A stretch of 64,000 bases of DNA from Sphagnum compactum (taxonomy: Eukaryota; Bryophyta; Sphagnopsida; Sphagnales): assembly GCA_965153455.1 (NCBI GenBank), contig OZ234504.1, positions 4,774,001-4,838,000 on the forward strand, given 5' to 3'. The notes under the pieces were generated by a model that was not told the origin of the DNA, searched no databases, and worked only from the letters and a program-made list of their open reading frames with translations. The stretch's first letter is position 1; the number at the start of each line of letters is the position of its first letter. Shown here in pieces: positions 1 to 11,670 of the stretch. Both the position numbers and the translations under genes were made by a program.

Positions 1-231
1 CATTAGTAATTGACTTTGGACAAGGAGAAGCCAGCGTGCCAAAATAAAATTGTGACCAAAAACCAAGTCTGTTTTGCTCCAAAGTGATAATTGTGGGACT
101 CAAGCTCTGCATGGCAATGCCAAGTGTAGTTGAGCAACTTAGCATGCTTCCAGCCATTGGTTTTAGTTGAGTGAATTCAATTATCAGATCCTGCCTGATC
201 ACTCTGGCTACACGGAAGCAAAAGGAGAAAA
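1..231. other. Intergenic, nothing recognised
   Basis: No reading frame, repeat or RNA signal that I can support in this leading stretch. Confidence 0.5.
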
Positions 232-540
232 GTGATGAAAACCTGCCAATCATCAATAAAACAAGGGGTGTGTCACACTGCGACCTTGCCATTTACATTG
301 AAAAGTATCTTAAGGCAAAAGAAGACTTATGAAAACTCAAATATTTCACTATGCAAAAATATAATCTTCAAAAAGTCTTCTAAGAAAAACCAAAATCCTT
401 CAAGATATTATAACTCTGGAACTAATCTCAATTTTCAACACAAGCCAAAATCCCTTAAGCTACTACTGCATACTCTAGAATGAATCTAAACACCATATCC
501 TTGCCTTGGTAGACAAGGCCAACTTCAAAGCATGCACCCA
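232..540 (+). repeat. Dispersed repeat A, copy 1
   Basis: About 300 bp resembling 37215-37535 in the same orientation. Shared blocks include a stretch around 'aaacaagggg', 'gccatttacatt', 'aaaggcaaaagaaga', 'caagatattataactc' and 'aaaatcccttaagctact', in the same order with small indels. Both copies end near 'ccttgccttggtag'. Flanks differ, which suggests an unclassified interspersed element rather than a segmental duplication. The short open frames in it are not coding. Confidence 0.75.
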
Positions 541-1300
541 ACAAAGGGGGAGACAAAGGTACAAGATGGAAGGACCCAAGACCCAGCAAACAAAGAAAAG
601 GCATTAGTAATAACAGGAAAGATTTCATATGACCAGTTAAAAGCCATATGCTGGACTTCATATGCATCTGAGACAAGACTCACTCCCTAAAATAGTGTAT
701 CTAGGTGTATGTTTTCACAAGTTGCCTGTTTGGATATAAAATCAGCTCTCTCTTTTTGCGCACAAATGCAATATATATATATGAAAATGGAATATTCTGT
801 CACATATATGCCCCTTTGTAGGAAAGTCTTCAAATTTTGAAGAAAAAAATTGAATTTCTTTTTCACATTTGCACTTGGATTTTAGAGAGGGATATTTTTC
901 ATACTAGCTTTTTAATTTTTTGGATAGATTTTACAAATATGTGAGCATTTAATGCTAAATCTCTATTGGGATGCTCACATATGACACAACATAAATTTTT
1001 TTTAAAAAAAACATACATACACACACATTGGGTATAATAGGTTATATAATAGGTTTATATCTAACTTGACATGCATGCATGTTTAACAACATTTCAGAAA
1101 TTTGAGAATACTATGGATTGAAAATACAAGAAATGTGATTTTAAAAACATAGGCCATGGTTATTATATACAATTGAAACACCATCAGTTTGGCATATGTT
1201 GAAATTATCACACAACATTGGGACGTGGGAGATTGCTTTAGAAGAAGCGACTTCAATGGCAAAAGTTGGGAATGGGGGTGAATAGTTCACACATTTTATT
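541..1300. other. AT-rich intergenic DNA
   Basis: Low-complexity A/T runs and a short (TA)n tract near 770. No coding or structural feature recognised. Confidence 0.5.
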
Positions 1301-1309
1301 TTTATCTCC

Positions 1310-2250
1310 ACATTGTGTTTTTGTTTTGGTTTGATTCAACCTTTGAAATCTAACCTTTTCACATGTGAATGTGAACATGAGTTAGACACATATTGCATGC
1401 ATCTAACATGTTATCCATTCAAAGGTCAACGAATACTTACACATGATGTCATTAGAAACATCATGTATGATTTCGTTCGAGAAAGTGGGCATATTGTATG
1501 GAGAGAGTGATGAGACATCTTTACATCAAATCTTTACATGACTTGTGAAGATCAAGTTTTTGTTGCCCATGTGGTGGTTATTGACTCAACACGAAGGACA
1601 ATGGTTACAAATGTCATTAGTCAACCAGCAAGTGTAGTTACAGAACTTAGTATCATTACTAAAATTCACAAGTGAAGAGGGTTTCATGAGGGGCATCATT
1701 TTATTCTGATAGCATGGAGGTGCATGGCCCATTCGAACATGATATGAATCATTTCATTAGGGAGTGGCTTTGTCTTTTCCACAATAGACAATTGAGAGGT
1801 CATCTATCATTATCTTTTTGCATTCAATTTTTCAGGCACCGTGCTAGTATTGCACTTTAACGTGCTTTGACCTCTATTATAGAAAGGAAGGTTGCATTGC
1901 TGAGAAATGTTTGTTCTAGACCTCCTATTCTATTAGATCTCACAATTTACATGCATGTGACATTAGAGGGCTATGGGTGAGATAGCTCCTACCACAAGAG
2001 GGACTAGCTTTCTCCTTTCATTGGTTCTTGTAGACTACTTGTCCTTTGGCCTACCCTTTTGTCTTTCGTGTGATAGTTCTGGCCATTGGTTTTATTTATA
2101 TAACCTATTATCTTTTTAAGAAAATGTTTTTGAATGATATTCCTTTTTTGGAAAAGAAAGCAAGTCACAAGATAAAATGCATGTCCTTTATCCTTCATGG
2201 ACCTTCGATAGTAGAACTAGAACAACAGCTATTATTAATTGCTAGGAATT
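1310..2250 (+). pseudogene. Degenerate LINE-type C-terminal coding region
   Basis: Read across frames, this stretch keeps a cysteine/histidine segment (CECEHELD then MHLTCYPFKGQR, near 1360-1430), followed by HDVIRNIMYDFVRESGH, EDQVFVAHVVV, GFHEGHHF and NLHACDIRG, all in order on the plus strand and interrupted by stops and frameshifts. This order resembles a conserved C-terminal tail that I associate with plant non-LTR retrotransposon polyproteins or their derivatives. No reverse transcriptase core is visible upstream, so it is 5' truncated, as LINEs commonly are. The family assignment rests on recall of the pattern and is moderate. It is not expressed as an intact protein. Confidence 0.5.
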
Positions 2251-3236
2251 AAGGGATGTTTTCTTCTCTTGATATCCGTTAGGTATCAGAGGAAAAATAA
2301 AATATAAAAATTCAGAACAAAGACAAAAAAATATCATACCATATTCATAGAGTATTCCGTTATCTATATATTAGTTTGCACATTAAATTAAGTATTCAAA
2401 AATAAATGGGCATCAAAATGAATTTAGGAATCAAAATAGTTAAAGCATGGGGATGTGATAAAAAGCAATTGTAACATCATAATTCAAACTTGATTGGCTA
2501 TATAAGTCACAAGATTGCAATATGTTGTTTAATTTGGAGTTGGATGGTAATATCGAGATACTATTGTGACCATTTTATTAAAAATGAAGTTCACAATGTT
2601 AGTTTCCATTTTTCACAGAATTCTCAATGATTTTAACGTTCCCATGGTGTTAGTTTGTGCCTAGAACTTAGAAGGATATTTCAAAGGTTCAGAAAAATCA
2701 TTATAAACTAAAAATAATTTAACAAAAACATTTAAGTGTAAAATTTGACTCGGATGTGCATTAGCTAACCAACTACTCCTTGCAAAAAAACCCAACTGGA
2801 ATATGTCCTTACGTGTTCAATTCAGTACTAGCAATCAACCCAGAGATAATGTAACCTGGTGACCTGACACCCATGCTCTCTCTGTCTTCCAAAGAAACCT
2901 TGCAGTTTTGGGCTATCCAAACCAACTGTCAGATGCCCACCATACGAAGTTGTGGACTCCATCAACACTCATGATAATTCCATAAACATAGCTTATACAT
3001 TAATGTCTTCCTTTTGTGAGGGGTTTTTTTTTGTGGGTTTAGTTTCCCCATTTTGGGGAAGTCAAAACCAGTATGGCACAGGTACCTTGACAAGAACTAA
3101 GAACCATTGGTCCCAGTTAGTATCAATCAAATCCAAACTATGTCTGATTTTCAAAGTTGAATCAGATTATTTAACCAATCACACCCAGTACCAGGTTCTC
3201 AGTTCTCTTTATTTATTTATGAAACCTAAACTGGGA
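2251..3236. other. Intergenic, nothing recognised
   Basis: AT-rich sequence. Short open frames show no recognisable domain. Confidence 0.45.
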
Positions 3237-3241
3237 TATTA

Positions 3242-3654
3242 GAGTTATCTGTAAAGTAACCCTGTCTTCACACTCTCTTTTGGGCATGCTTTCACCCCCT
3301 GTCCCCTCTTCAAATGGTATCCGCAAAGTAAAGAAATTTTTATTAAATCCGATTTTTAAAATTAAATTTGAGTATGAAATTGCTGAAACTCAGCATTTAA
3401 TGCACAGGTTCAAGAATAATTATAGTAGTTGTACAGGTAGTCGTAGTGAGAATATATGTAGCAGCATTGGAGGCGATCAGAAAAAAGGAAAGACAGGATG
3501 AAACTCAGTTTACTACCAAAATGGCTGGAAAAACTAGTGTAGGTCCCAGTTAATTCGTTTTGTAAATTTTTCATTCTCAGTTCCGTGTTTGATGCCCAAT
3601 TATGTCGACACTGACAATTCTCACTCCCTAATCGTGAGACTTTATAGATAACTC
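3242..3654 (+). mobile_element. TIR MITE family B, complete copy
   Basis: The 413-bp element begins GAGTTATCtgTAAAGT and ends ACTTTAtaGATAACTC, giving inverted ends that match at 15 of 16 positions. It is flanked on both sides by TATTA (3237-3241 and 3655-3659), a possible 5-bp target-site duplication; a TA-only duplication is also compatible. The interior is non-coding. Copies lie at 33045-33422 (same strand) and 22543-22794 (opposite strand, lacking one end). It is a non-autonomous DNA transposon. The superfamily is not settled, because a TA duplication would point to Tc1/mariner-like elements whereas 5 bp is unusual. Confidence 0.8.
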
Positions 3655-3659
3655 TATTA

Positions 3660-4765
3660 TTTAAAAAATAAAAATGACTAGAACTGGAGATTAAGAGACA
3701 GTTAAACGACCAATTCTGCTCTGGGTTAATAAGAACCAAATCTGAAACAGGACTGAATTTTTGAAGAATTGGACTAGAAACTGGATCTCAGTTCCATTTA
3801 TGTGTGGAACCAAAACTGGGACAGTTCTAATTTATTTTTTGGAATTGAAACCAGGGATCTTCATAAAAGTAAAGAACTGCACAACAGTGGCCAAAACTTC
3901 CAAGAGGATCAAAATCCTTGTTCCCAATCGTTCTTATTCTGTTCCTTGAATAAGACATATCCCTTTGTTCCTACTAGTGTGGTCTATGGCGTTGACCAGC
4001 GTGAACATGATTATGTAACTGCTCCAAATGTGAAAAAGATATCCTAATGATACAGCGTTAAATCTTTATACTAAAATTTTTAATTAATTTTCTGTGAAAT
4101 TAGCCTAAATTTTTAATTACTCAAAATCCAATATCTCCCCCACCTTAGGTCTAAAAAATATGAAAGCATCTCCAAGAAATCCCAATCATCAAGGACTTTC
4201 TAGCATTACCAAGAGCTTGCTACAATTCCCCTAAGAAAGTTAGTTATGATGCTATTGAAATTTCAATGACAAAATTGTTCAATGTTCAATAAAACTTGTG
4301 TCATAACTTTGAACATTACCGAACCACCTCCTAATCATCAAGGGCTTTCCAATGGTACCAAGAGCACAATGAGAGGCACTTTCTTTTGGGAGACTTTAAA
4401 CCCAAAAAAAAAAAAAACCTTTCTCAATATATAAATGGCTTTGCATGTTCTTGTCCAATGTCCAGCTACTCCAACCAAAGCAATTGCAAGGAAAATGAAT
4501 TTCCATTGGATGTGATATGTAGTTTCATGATGAAGGTTGTTATTATATTAGAATATATACACAAGAGAGTTATTCTCAAAGTACTTCAAATTGGGGATAT
4601 TGGGCCATATATTTGCTCAAATTGAAAACGAAATGAGAAGTCAAGATGAAAACAATATAGAGGAAACAAAACATTTAAAAAAACCCAAATTAATGTTATT
4701 TTCTAAATTGGTCCTCACAAGAGTTTCACCCCAATTTCCTATTCTCCCACTCCAACCTCCTCTTG
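3660..4765. other. Intergenic DNA with a short direct repeat
   Basis: No gene recognised. Near-identical stretches of about 35 bp ('aatcatcaaggactttc' at about 4185 and 'aatcatcaagggctttcc' at about 4333) form a small direct repeat, each followed by '-accaagagc'. Confidence 0.45.
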
Positions 4766-4769
4766 TTGC

Positions 4770-5335
4770 ACATTGTATTTCTCATCATTGTGGTCTTCTT
4801 GTTGTGCTCCTATGTTACTCATATTTCCTAGTTTTCTTGTGGACCAAGTGCTCATCATCTAAATTTTCTCATGGTGTTCATCTCCTGTTCGTCATCTTAC
4901 TTTTCTCATGGTTATCTTATCTTATTCATCAAATGTCATGGTCTTTTCATGGTGCTCCTTTGTTACACATCAGCTTAAAAAAATAATTTGTTGTTCCTTT
5001 ACTATTCATCACCTTAATTTTTTCATGATGTTCCTAATATGCTACCCATCATCATGGTCTTCTTTAAGTGCCCCTCTCCTACTAATCACCGTGATATGCT
5101 CATGATGTTCATCTAATGTCAATCACTAGGCCGATCGTTTCATGGTGCTCATGTGTTGTTCATTGCCTTTGTCTTCTCACAATATTCCTCTACTATTCAA
5201 TATTGTCATCATTTTCTTGTGGTTTTCCTTTACTAGTAAACATCATCATGGTATTTTCAAGTGGTCATGTATTGCCCATCATTGTCATGTGATCCTTTGT
5301 TATTCATCATCATGTGGTCTACTTTAAAGTATTTC
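4770..5335. repeat. Degenerate minisatellite
   Basis: Many imperfect units of roughly 35-50 bp built on a 'catcatcatggtcttctcatg' / 'gtgctcctttgttattcatc' theme follow one another through about 560 bp. The open frames across it are by-products of the repeat, not genes. Confidence 0.65.
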
Positions 5336-5595
5336 TTTACACCCCACATCCCCCCAACCCCTTTTCATATTCATATATCTTGGTAGAATGTTGCATATGT
5401 GTTGGGACATGCCCTTTCTACTTGCATTGTGTTTTTCATTTTTTGCTTTAAAAACATTTGTGCATAAAATTGATGTCAAGGTTGACACCTCAATATATCA
5501 TATTGGGTGAACCTAGAGGCTTACTTAAAAGCTTCATGAAAGTTAAAGTCAAATTGAATTCACTTGCAGTTCCAAAACTAATATAAACAAAATAC
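5336..5595. other. AT-rich spacer
   Basis: Nothing recognised. Confidence 0.4.
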
Positions 5596-5599
5596 TAGG

Positions 5600-6400
5600 A
5601 CCCATGAAAAATGTAACAACTATTTGATTTTTCACCTTTTTAGTGTTAAATAACTTAATGATGAATTTTACAATAATGTTTCATATATATTATTTAAAAA
5701 ATTATATACATTTTAAAATTATATAGTGAATATAAAATACCCAAAAACACATTTAAATTAATGTAATCAATGTTTCTATTGTTTAATTTTTAAAATATGT
5801 TTTGGATATTTTGTATTCATATTTTATACATTCATTTTATATAAACATGCACATAATAATATTATATGATCTTTTTTGGGTCATAATAATTTTATATTGA
5901 CTTGTAAATGATAAATTTTAAAATATTTTCTTTGAATAACCAATTCAATTTTGCCACATCATTTTGATTGGTTAATCCATTGCTTTTAAAATATAATACC
6001 AAGGAGGTGGGGTTGGGTCCTAATATTGTGTTTGCATCTTTGCATTGGGTTTAAATGACGACCCATAAAAAGTGTAACAATTGCTTAATTTTTCATATTT
6101 TGTAAATAATAAATTAGTTTAATGTAAAAAATTGTTGTAATTTTACAATAATGTTTCAAATATATTATGGAACACGTGTATAAGCTTGAAAAAATATAAT
6201 GAATATAAAATATCCAATTATTTTTTTAAGTAGTGTAACCATTGATGTTTTTGTTGCTTAACCATTTTTTAAAAAGTTGATTAATAATTTATTTTTAGGC
6301 ATTTTATATACATATATGCATAATAATATATTGTGACATTTTTTTGACTATTAAAAATTGTGAACTTGTGAAAAATTATTTTACAAATAGGATAAAATAA
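5600..6400. repeat. Direct duplication of an AT-rich ~340-bp unit
   Basis: About 5600-5945 and 6060-6400 carry the same landmarks in the same order: 'gacccat(g/a)aaaa-gtgtaacaa', 'ttttacaataatgtttca', 'tgaatataaaata', '-gtaa-ca-tgtttttgttg-ttaa' and 'cataataata'. They are diverged direct copies separated by about 115 bp, possibly an old tandem duplication or two copies of one AT-rich element. Confidence 0.55.
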
Positions 6401-7360
6401 TTTATATTAACATAAAGTATAATGACATTGAATAACTTAAAGTATAACTTGAAATGACATATATAATTTAATTTAAAATAACTTAAAATAAAAAGCCTAT
6501 AATAAGCTAACTAAGATACCTTAAAATAGAATAACGTATAATAATTTATAATAATTTATGATAACTAAGGGTATAAGTTAAAATAATTAAGGTAACTTAA
6601 AATAATATTAGGTATATGATAAAGTAGCATATGATATTTAAAACAACAACATAAAAATATATTTATTTACCTAGTAAATTATAATATTGAATTATGTTAA
6701 CTAATATTGAAACATGGTATTTACATAGTGATATTATAATGAAATAACTTTAACCAAGGTGAAATCACTACAGTGCAATGAACTTATTTCACTTTTAAGG
6801 TCCCATAATGATTTACGCTAATGAACTACACCTGATTTTTATATTAGTGTTTAGTCAAATTAGACATGGGTTCGAACACTCTATTAAAAATAGCACGTGC
6901 CCCCTTAAACCACTGTTTTATTTTTAATATTAAAATTTTAAAAATTTTAATATTATTATGTTAAGGTGTATATTTTTTAAATCCAAAAATATGTCATTAA
7001 AAAATATTTTCAAATTGTGCTTTTAGTGTCAAAATTGTTTTAAGCTACTTTATGCGGCTTTTAAGTAATGGTTACAAGAGGTTAAAAGTATTTATACTAT
7101 TTTTTTCATTCATTACATTTATTCCAAATTTTTATGACATGTACATAATGTATTCACAATAAAATTTTATTAAAAATATATTTATTGTTTTATTTTATTT
7201 TTACAATCCAAAATTCAAAAAATTAAGCAATGGTTACGACTACTTTTGGTACATGTTAATATGACTACACCCGACATAAACAACTGACACCTCTGGTCAA
7301 AATGGTCAATGGGGTTTTAGTTAAGCAGAATATTTAATCAAGATGGCCAATGTTATTATC
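6401..7360. other. AT-rich low-complexity DNA
   Basis: Degenerate 'aacttaaaataa' and 'ataataattta' words recur between 6420 and 6650. No coding sequence recognised. Confidence 0.45.
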
Positions 7361-7364
7361 ATCA

Positions 7365-7665
7365 AATGGGGCATCCTACCTACCTATTTACCATATTCTA
7401 CAACCTTCGTACCCACCTATCAACCTATTGACCTACCTACTACAACCTACCAACCTTCCTATTTACTTTCTTATTACAACATACCAATTTATTTACCTAC
7501 CTACTACAACCTACCTATTATAACCTATTCACCTACCCACCCACCCACCTACCTATTGGCTTATCAACTTGCCCACCTACCCACCTATTAATTATTACCT
7601 ACCTATTTACCTAACTACCCACCCACCTACCTCCTACAACATACCTATCTACTTACCTCATAGTC
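7365..7665. repeat. Imperfect (CCTA)n tetranucleotide array
   Basis: Dense 'cctacctac' and 'cccacccacc' words with frequent 'tattta' interruptions over about 300 bp. An open frame across the array is a repeat artefact. Confidence 0.85.
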
Positions 7666-7734
7666 TCATAACGATGTGTCAAAATAAACATGTGAAATAA
7701 AAAACTTGACAAAAGTTGAACACCTTTTGATTGT

Positions 7735-7800
7735 GTGGTCCATTGGTTAAAGATTCGGTTTGTCATTAGGGAGGTCAAAGGTTCAATTCCTAATACTTGT
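7735..7800 (+). mobile_element. SINE-like tRNA-derived head
   Basis: An A-box-like stretch (TGGTTAAAGATTCGG from 7744) is followed after the usual spacing by a consensus B box, GGTTCAATTCC, at 7780-7790. It does not fold as a full tRNA with an acceptor stem that I can see, so a SINE head is the best reading. It sits between two (CCTA)n-type arrays. Confidence 0.5.
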
Positions 7801-7814
7801 AATCTGTGTATATG

Positions 7815-7950
7815 TTTAAAGGGTTAAAGTAGGTAGCCAGGTTAGGCTAAATAAATTAAATAGGTTATACTAAGTTAGGTTAAGGTAGGCTAGGCTACCA
7901 CCTACCTACCTACAAGTTTACGACCTACCTTCCTACATGCTTGCCTATAA
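7815..7950. repeat. GGTTA/CCTA palindromic array
   Basis: 'taggttaggcta', 'aggttaaggtaggcta' and then 'ccacctacctacctac' place the GGTA-type and CCTA-type strands next to each other, so the stretch could fold into an imperfect hairpin around 7890-7910. Confidence 0.55.
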
Positions 7951-8309
7951 ATTATTTTTTATAATAATATTAAAATAAATTATTTAAATCATTTGACCAA
8001 TCAAATAATCCAATATTCATTAGTCAAAATGACCAGTCCAATGGTCCTTATTCTGCCAGTCAAAAAGACCACTCTAATCACATTGAACATGTTAAAAACG
8101 ACTTGTCCAAAATGAGAAGGGGGTCCTTTTACCCCCCCCCCCCTCGAAGACGTAAATTTGGTTTTTCTGACCAAAATTTTTAGTTTGAAAAACCAGGAAT
8201 TGTAGTAATGTTTGGTACCAAAAAAACATGTAATAGTAGATTTTACTACAAAAATACCACTGAACTTATTGTCAAGAACACCTTTCCACAATATAATTAT
8301 TATTAAATA

Positions 8310-9330
8310 TATGCCACTAAACCCAGAAGGAAATTTTCCAGAATCCCCAAGGGGTGCTATAGTAAAAGTTGTGCAACCTATAGTACCCTATTCCAAGCCT
8401 TTCATGAAACCACTGAATTATCTTGAGTATAAGAAAAACTCTGATCTAGATGCTCATGTATGAATATTCAAAGCTACTATCAAAGTTAATGGTGAAATGG
8501 TAGATGAAGAAATAGCCAATTTGTTCAATTTTACATTGAGAAACAATGCATCTAATTTGTGTAACAACTATATGCGAGATAATCCCAATTGTAGATTTGT
8601 AGATTTAAAACAAGCTTCTTATAGATGTTATCAGATCATACATAATAATGAACATGTATATCTAAACCTAAAGAACCTGAAATAGGAATCCACATAAAAA
8701 GTAGAGATGTACTATGAAAGACTACTAAAATTGGTTAATAATTTATAAACACCTACTACTTACAATTTTTTGACCAGAGTATTCTGATTAAGATTATAAT
8801 TTTTTTTGCACATTACTAATATGGGAATGAAACGTGAGAAATTGCAACAACACAAAGAGTCGGCACTAATCTGTGAAGAAGGTATTTCTATGTTTGAAGC
8901 ACATAGTGCACATTCTATACCATAAACCGCAGGGATAGGTTGCATAGCTACGAGAAACCAGATAGCCGCAAAACAGAATATGTATTACACTAATTGTCAT
9001 CGCACAAATCACAATGTGGAGACTTGCACAAACAAGAAGAAGGAGGAACCTGTTGTAACTATTATTGAAGCTACCACTTAGGTTGGTAAACCTCTAAGAC
9101 CACTAAACTATCCTTGTCATATTTGTGGAATAGTGGGTCACAGACTAACGAATTGCCTAAGAAATTACCTCCTTTTACAATTGGAAAATGGATAACTAGT
9201 TGGGCGAGAATGCCAAGCTCCACACAACCTGCAAACCTAACAAAATTTAAAGAAGTACCTTCTACTTCTCTAAGTAAAACCATTTTTGTAGAAGAGATTT
9301 TTCGATATCAATAAACAAATGTTGGAAACC
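8310..9330 (+). pseudogene. gag: Ty3/gypsy gag relic with two zinc knuckles
   Basis: The N-terminal block carries PLNPEGNFPESPRGA, VPYSKPFMKPLNY and NGEMVDEEIANLFNF, typical of capsid regions in these plant elements. Two CX2CX4HX4C knuckles follow. The first (near 8985-9030) reads YTNCHRTNHNVETC, so its first cysteine is replaced by tyrosine. The second (near 9115-9160) is intact: CHICGIVGHRLTNC. In-frame stops, for example after 8459, break the frame. The region downstream of the second knuckle is shorter than in the fragment at 49.1-49.9 kb. Confidence 0.75.
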
Positions 9331-10020
9331 AATTTATACCTTGAACGTTGGACAACTGATAAAAATAACACTAGATTTGAAAAAATACTTGTGGCAAAAA
9401 ATGAAGACTAATAAACCATAGATGAACATCAAGGCAATAAATGAAAAAACAACTACATCTATAGTACTTGATATTAGTACAATAGTAGTGGCCATAAATA
9501 ATCACATGGTTATAATTCAAGTACAAATAAGTAGAAATACAATTGATGATGTTCTCTTGGGGGATTTGGGGTAAATATTATCATAGAATAATTAAGAGCT
9601 AGGTTAGGATTACCTAAGCCAAAGCTTGCTCCTTATAATTTGCAGATGGCAAATCAAACTACAACCAAACCAAAAGGATTGATCATGTATCTAAGGATGT
9701 ATGTTCATGGTATACCATACATAACTACCTTTACAATCTTATAAAACATTGTTGTAGATTCTAGTTATTCCATGTTGCTTGGTAGACCTTAGCTTAGAGA
9801 TGTTAAAGTCGCATATGATTGGGGAAATAACATGATCACAATACATGGGAATGGTACAACCATAGCTGTGACTAAACACTTGGGCACTAATTTTAAAAGA
9901 CCAAAGGTTTTATTGTGCTTTGATGATCAAAATGATATTATAGATGAGGAAGATGATTTGATGTTTGCTAATGAACCTGAGCTATTTTCTATTGGTACAA
10001 TCAATTTGCCATTAAAACTT
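9330..10020 (+). pseudogene. pro: Ty3/gypsy protease region relic
   Basis: TIVVAINNHMVIIQVQ precedes a broken GFGVNII segment where the aspartic protease active site is expected. RLGLPKPK, YVHGIPYITTF, DSSYSMLLGRP and YDWGNNMITIHGNGT follow. The usual D(S/T)G triad is not clearly present (GFG is read). Several stops lie between these blocks; the stretch 9832-10023 stays open and ends with an acidic linker (DEEDDLMF) toward the reverse transcriptase. Confidence 0.7.
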
Positions 10021-10339
10021 TAAAGACGGTGGTAATTAGTATAATACGAACTAAAAAAAATACAGAAACCATAGATGCCAAAGCATAGCCCTCTTGTAAT
10101 TCCAGAAATAATGTCGAAATTGTCCTTGATAATAAACTTGAGGTTAGTTTAGAAGATAGGTGTATCTTGAAACATATTATCACCACATGCTAAGTCAAGT
10201 GCAAATTGATGAAACACTAACAAAGATTTGAGTTTAGGAACTACAAATTGTAGGGTGGACATTAATTGAAGAACAATAGTTGCTGCTAATCAATTTGGGA
10301 ACAATATAAAATCCTCATGTAATCAAGGTGAATGCTTAA

Positions 10340-11140
10340 TTGATTGAGGAAAGCTTAAATTCTTTGAAAAAACTGTTACTGGAATATAAGGACATATTTG
10401 CATGGACTCACAAGGACATGAAGGGTATACCTCCAAAATTGGCACAACATCGTATTGAGTTGGATATAGTAATCCCATTAACACATCAGGCCATGTACAG
10501 ATTGAATGTAAATTATGTTGCAGACGTTAAGCAAGGTATAGACAAATTATCAACAACAAGATTTATCGAACATGTAAAAGAAGCCATATGGTTATCACCA
10601 ATTGTGGTAATACCCAAGAAGAATGGAAAACTTAGAATCTGTATAGATTTCAGAAAATTGAATGCAACTACCAAGAAAGATCCTTACCCTTTGTCATTCA
10701 TGGATGAATTTTTGAATGCAATTGTACTGCATGATGCTTATTCCAATTTAGATGGATATTATAGATATCATCAGATATCTATAACATTAGAAGATAAATA
10801 CAAAACAACCTTTGTAACAAATTGGGGAGCTTTTACTTGGGTAGTAATGCCTTTTGGAGTTAAGAATGGACCTCCTACTTATCAAAGGGTAGTGAGTAGA
10901 ACATTTAGGGATTATCTAGACAAATTCATGAAAATATTTCTAGATGATTTTACGGTCTATAGTGATATCGACACATATTTGCAGAAACTTAGACTGTGCT
11001 TTCAAAAATGTAGGGAGTTTGGGATTAATTTGAACCCATATAAGTGTGCTTTTATGGTATTTTCAGGGATGATATTAGGGTTTATTGTCTCCAAAGAGGA
11101 TAAATTACTAGATCCTAAGAAAATCCAAACCATAGTTTAA
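10340..11140 (+). pseudogene. pol: Ty3/gypsy reverse transcriptase segment (open frame)
   Basis: The 266-codon open segment contains the usual order of RT blocks: DIFAWTHKDMKGIPP, SPIVVIPKKNGKLRICIDFRKLN, DPYPL, YHQI, TFVTNWGAFTWVVMPFGVKN and the catalytic FLDD box (IFLDDFTVYSD, near 10935). The finger, palm and catalytic aspartates are present, so this is the best-preserved part of the element. It ends at a stop before the thumb and RNase H, where frameshifts begin. A retrotransposon RT would copy element RNA into DNA in cytoplasmic particles; this copy lacks an intact polyprotein. Confidence 0.88.
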
Positions 11141-11670
11141 ATGCTTATACCTACAAACCCCCAATAAATTCATGTGTTCAATGGAATGGTTCAATTCTAT
11201 AAATGTTTTATCAAGAATTTTGTATTCATAATGGCCCTGATTACCAAATTCATGAAGAGGACATAATAGTTTCTATGGATGTCAAAATGTTAAACAACAT
11301 GGGAGCTTATTTAACAAAAGTATGTAGAAGCACCCCTTTTGATATCTCTTAAAATTTTGGGATGTTGAGTTTCATGTGCATACATATGCATCTTTATTAG
11401 CTGTAGGTGCCATGTTAACTTAGAATCTAACAAGAAAACATGACTAGCTTGTTGTTTATGCCTCTAGATTACCAAACAATGCTGAGAGGGACTACAGTAC
11501 CACAGAACATGAAACATTAAGTTCAAACATTACCTTTTGGGTAACATGTTTGTTTCTTATGCAGATCATGTGGCTTTGGTTTATTTAGTAAACAAACCAC
11601 AGGTCTTAGGATGTATTGCTAAATGGTTTTTGGAATAGGAGTTTACTGTAGTATACAAACCAAGCCATAC
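11140..11670 (+). pseudogene. RNase H remnant
   Basis: Broken frames include VYASRLPNNAERDYSTTEHETL-like sequence near 11455-11520 and a tail reading VYKPSHTH near 11650, both as expected between RT and integrase. Stops and deletions are frequent. Confidence 0.6.

Noticed and set aside
7343-7591. 82-codon open frame in the (CCTA)n array
   Set aside because: Its Tyr/Pro/Thr-rich composition is a direct translation of the tetranucleotide repeat.
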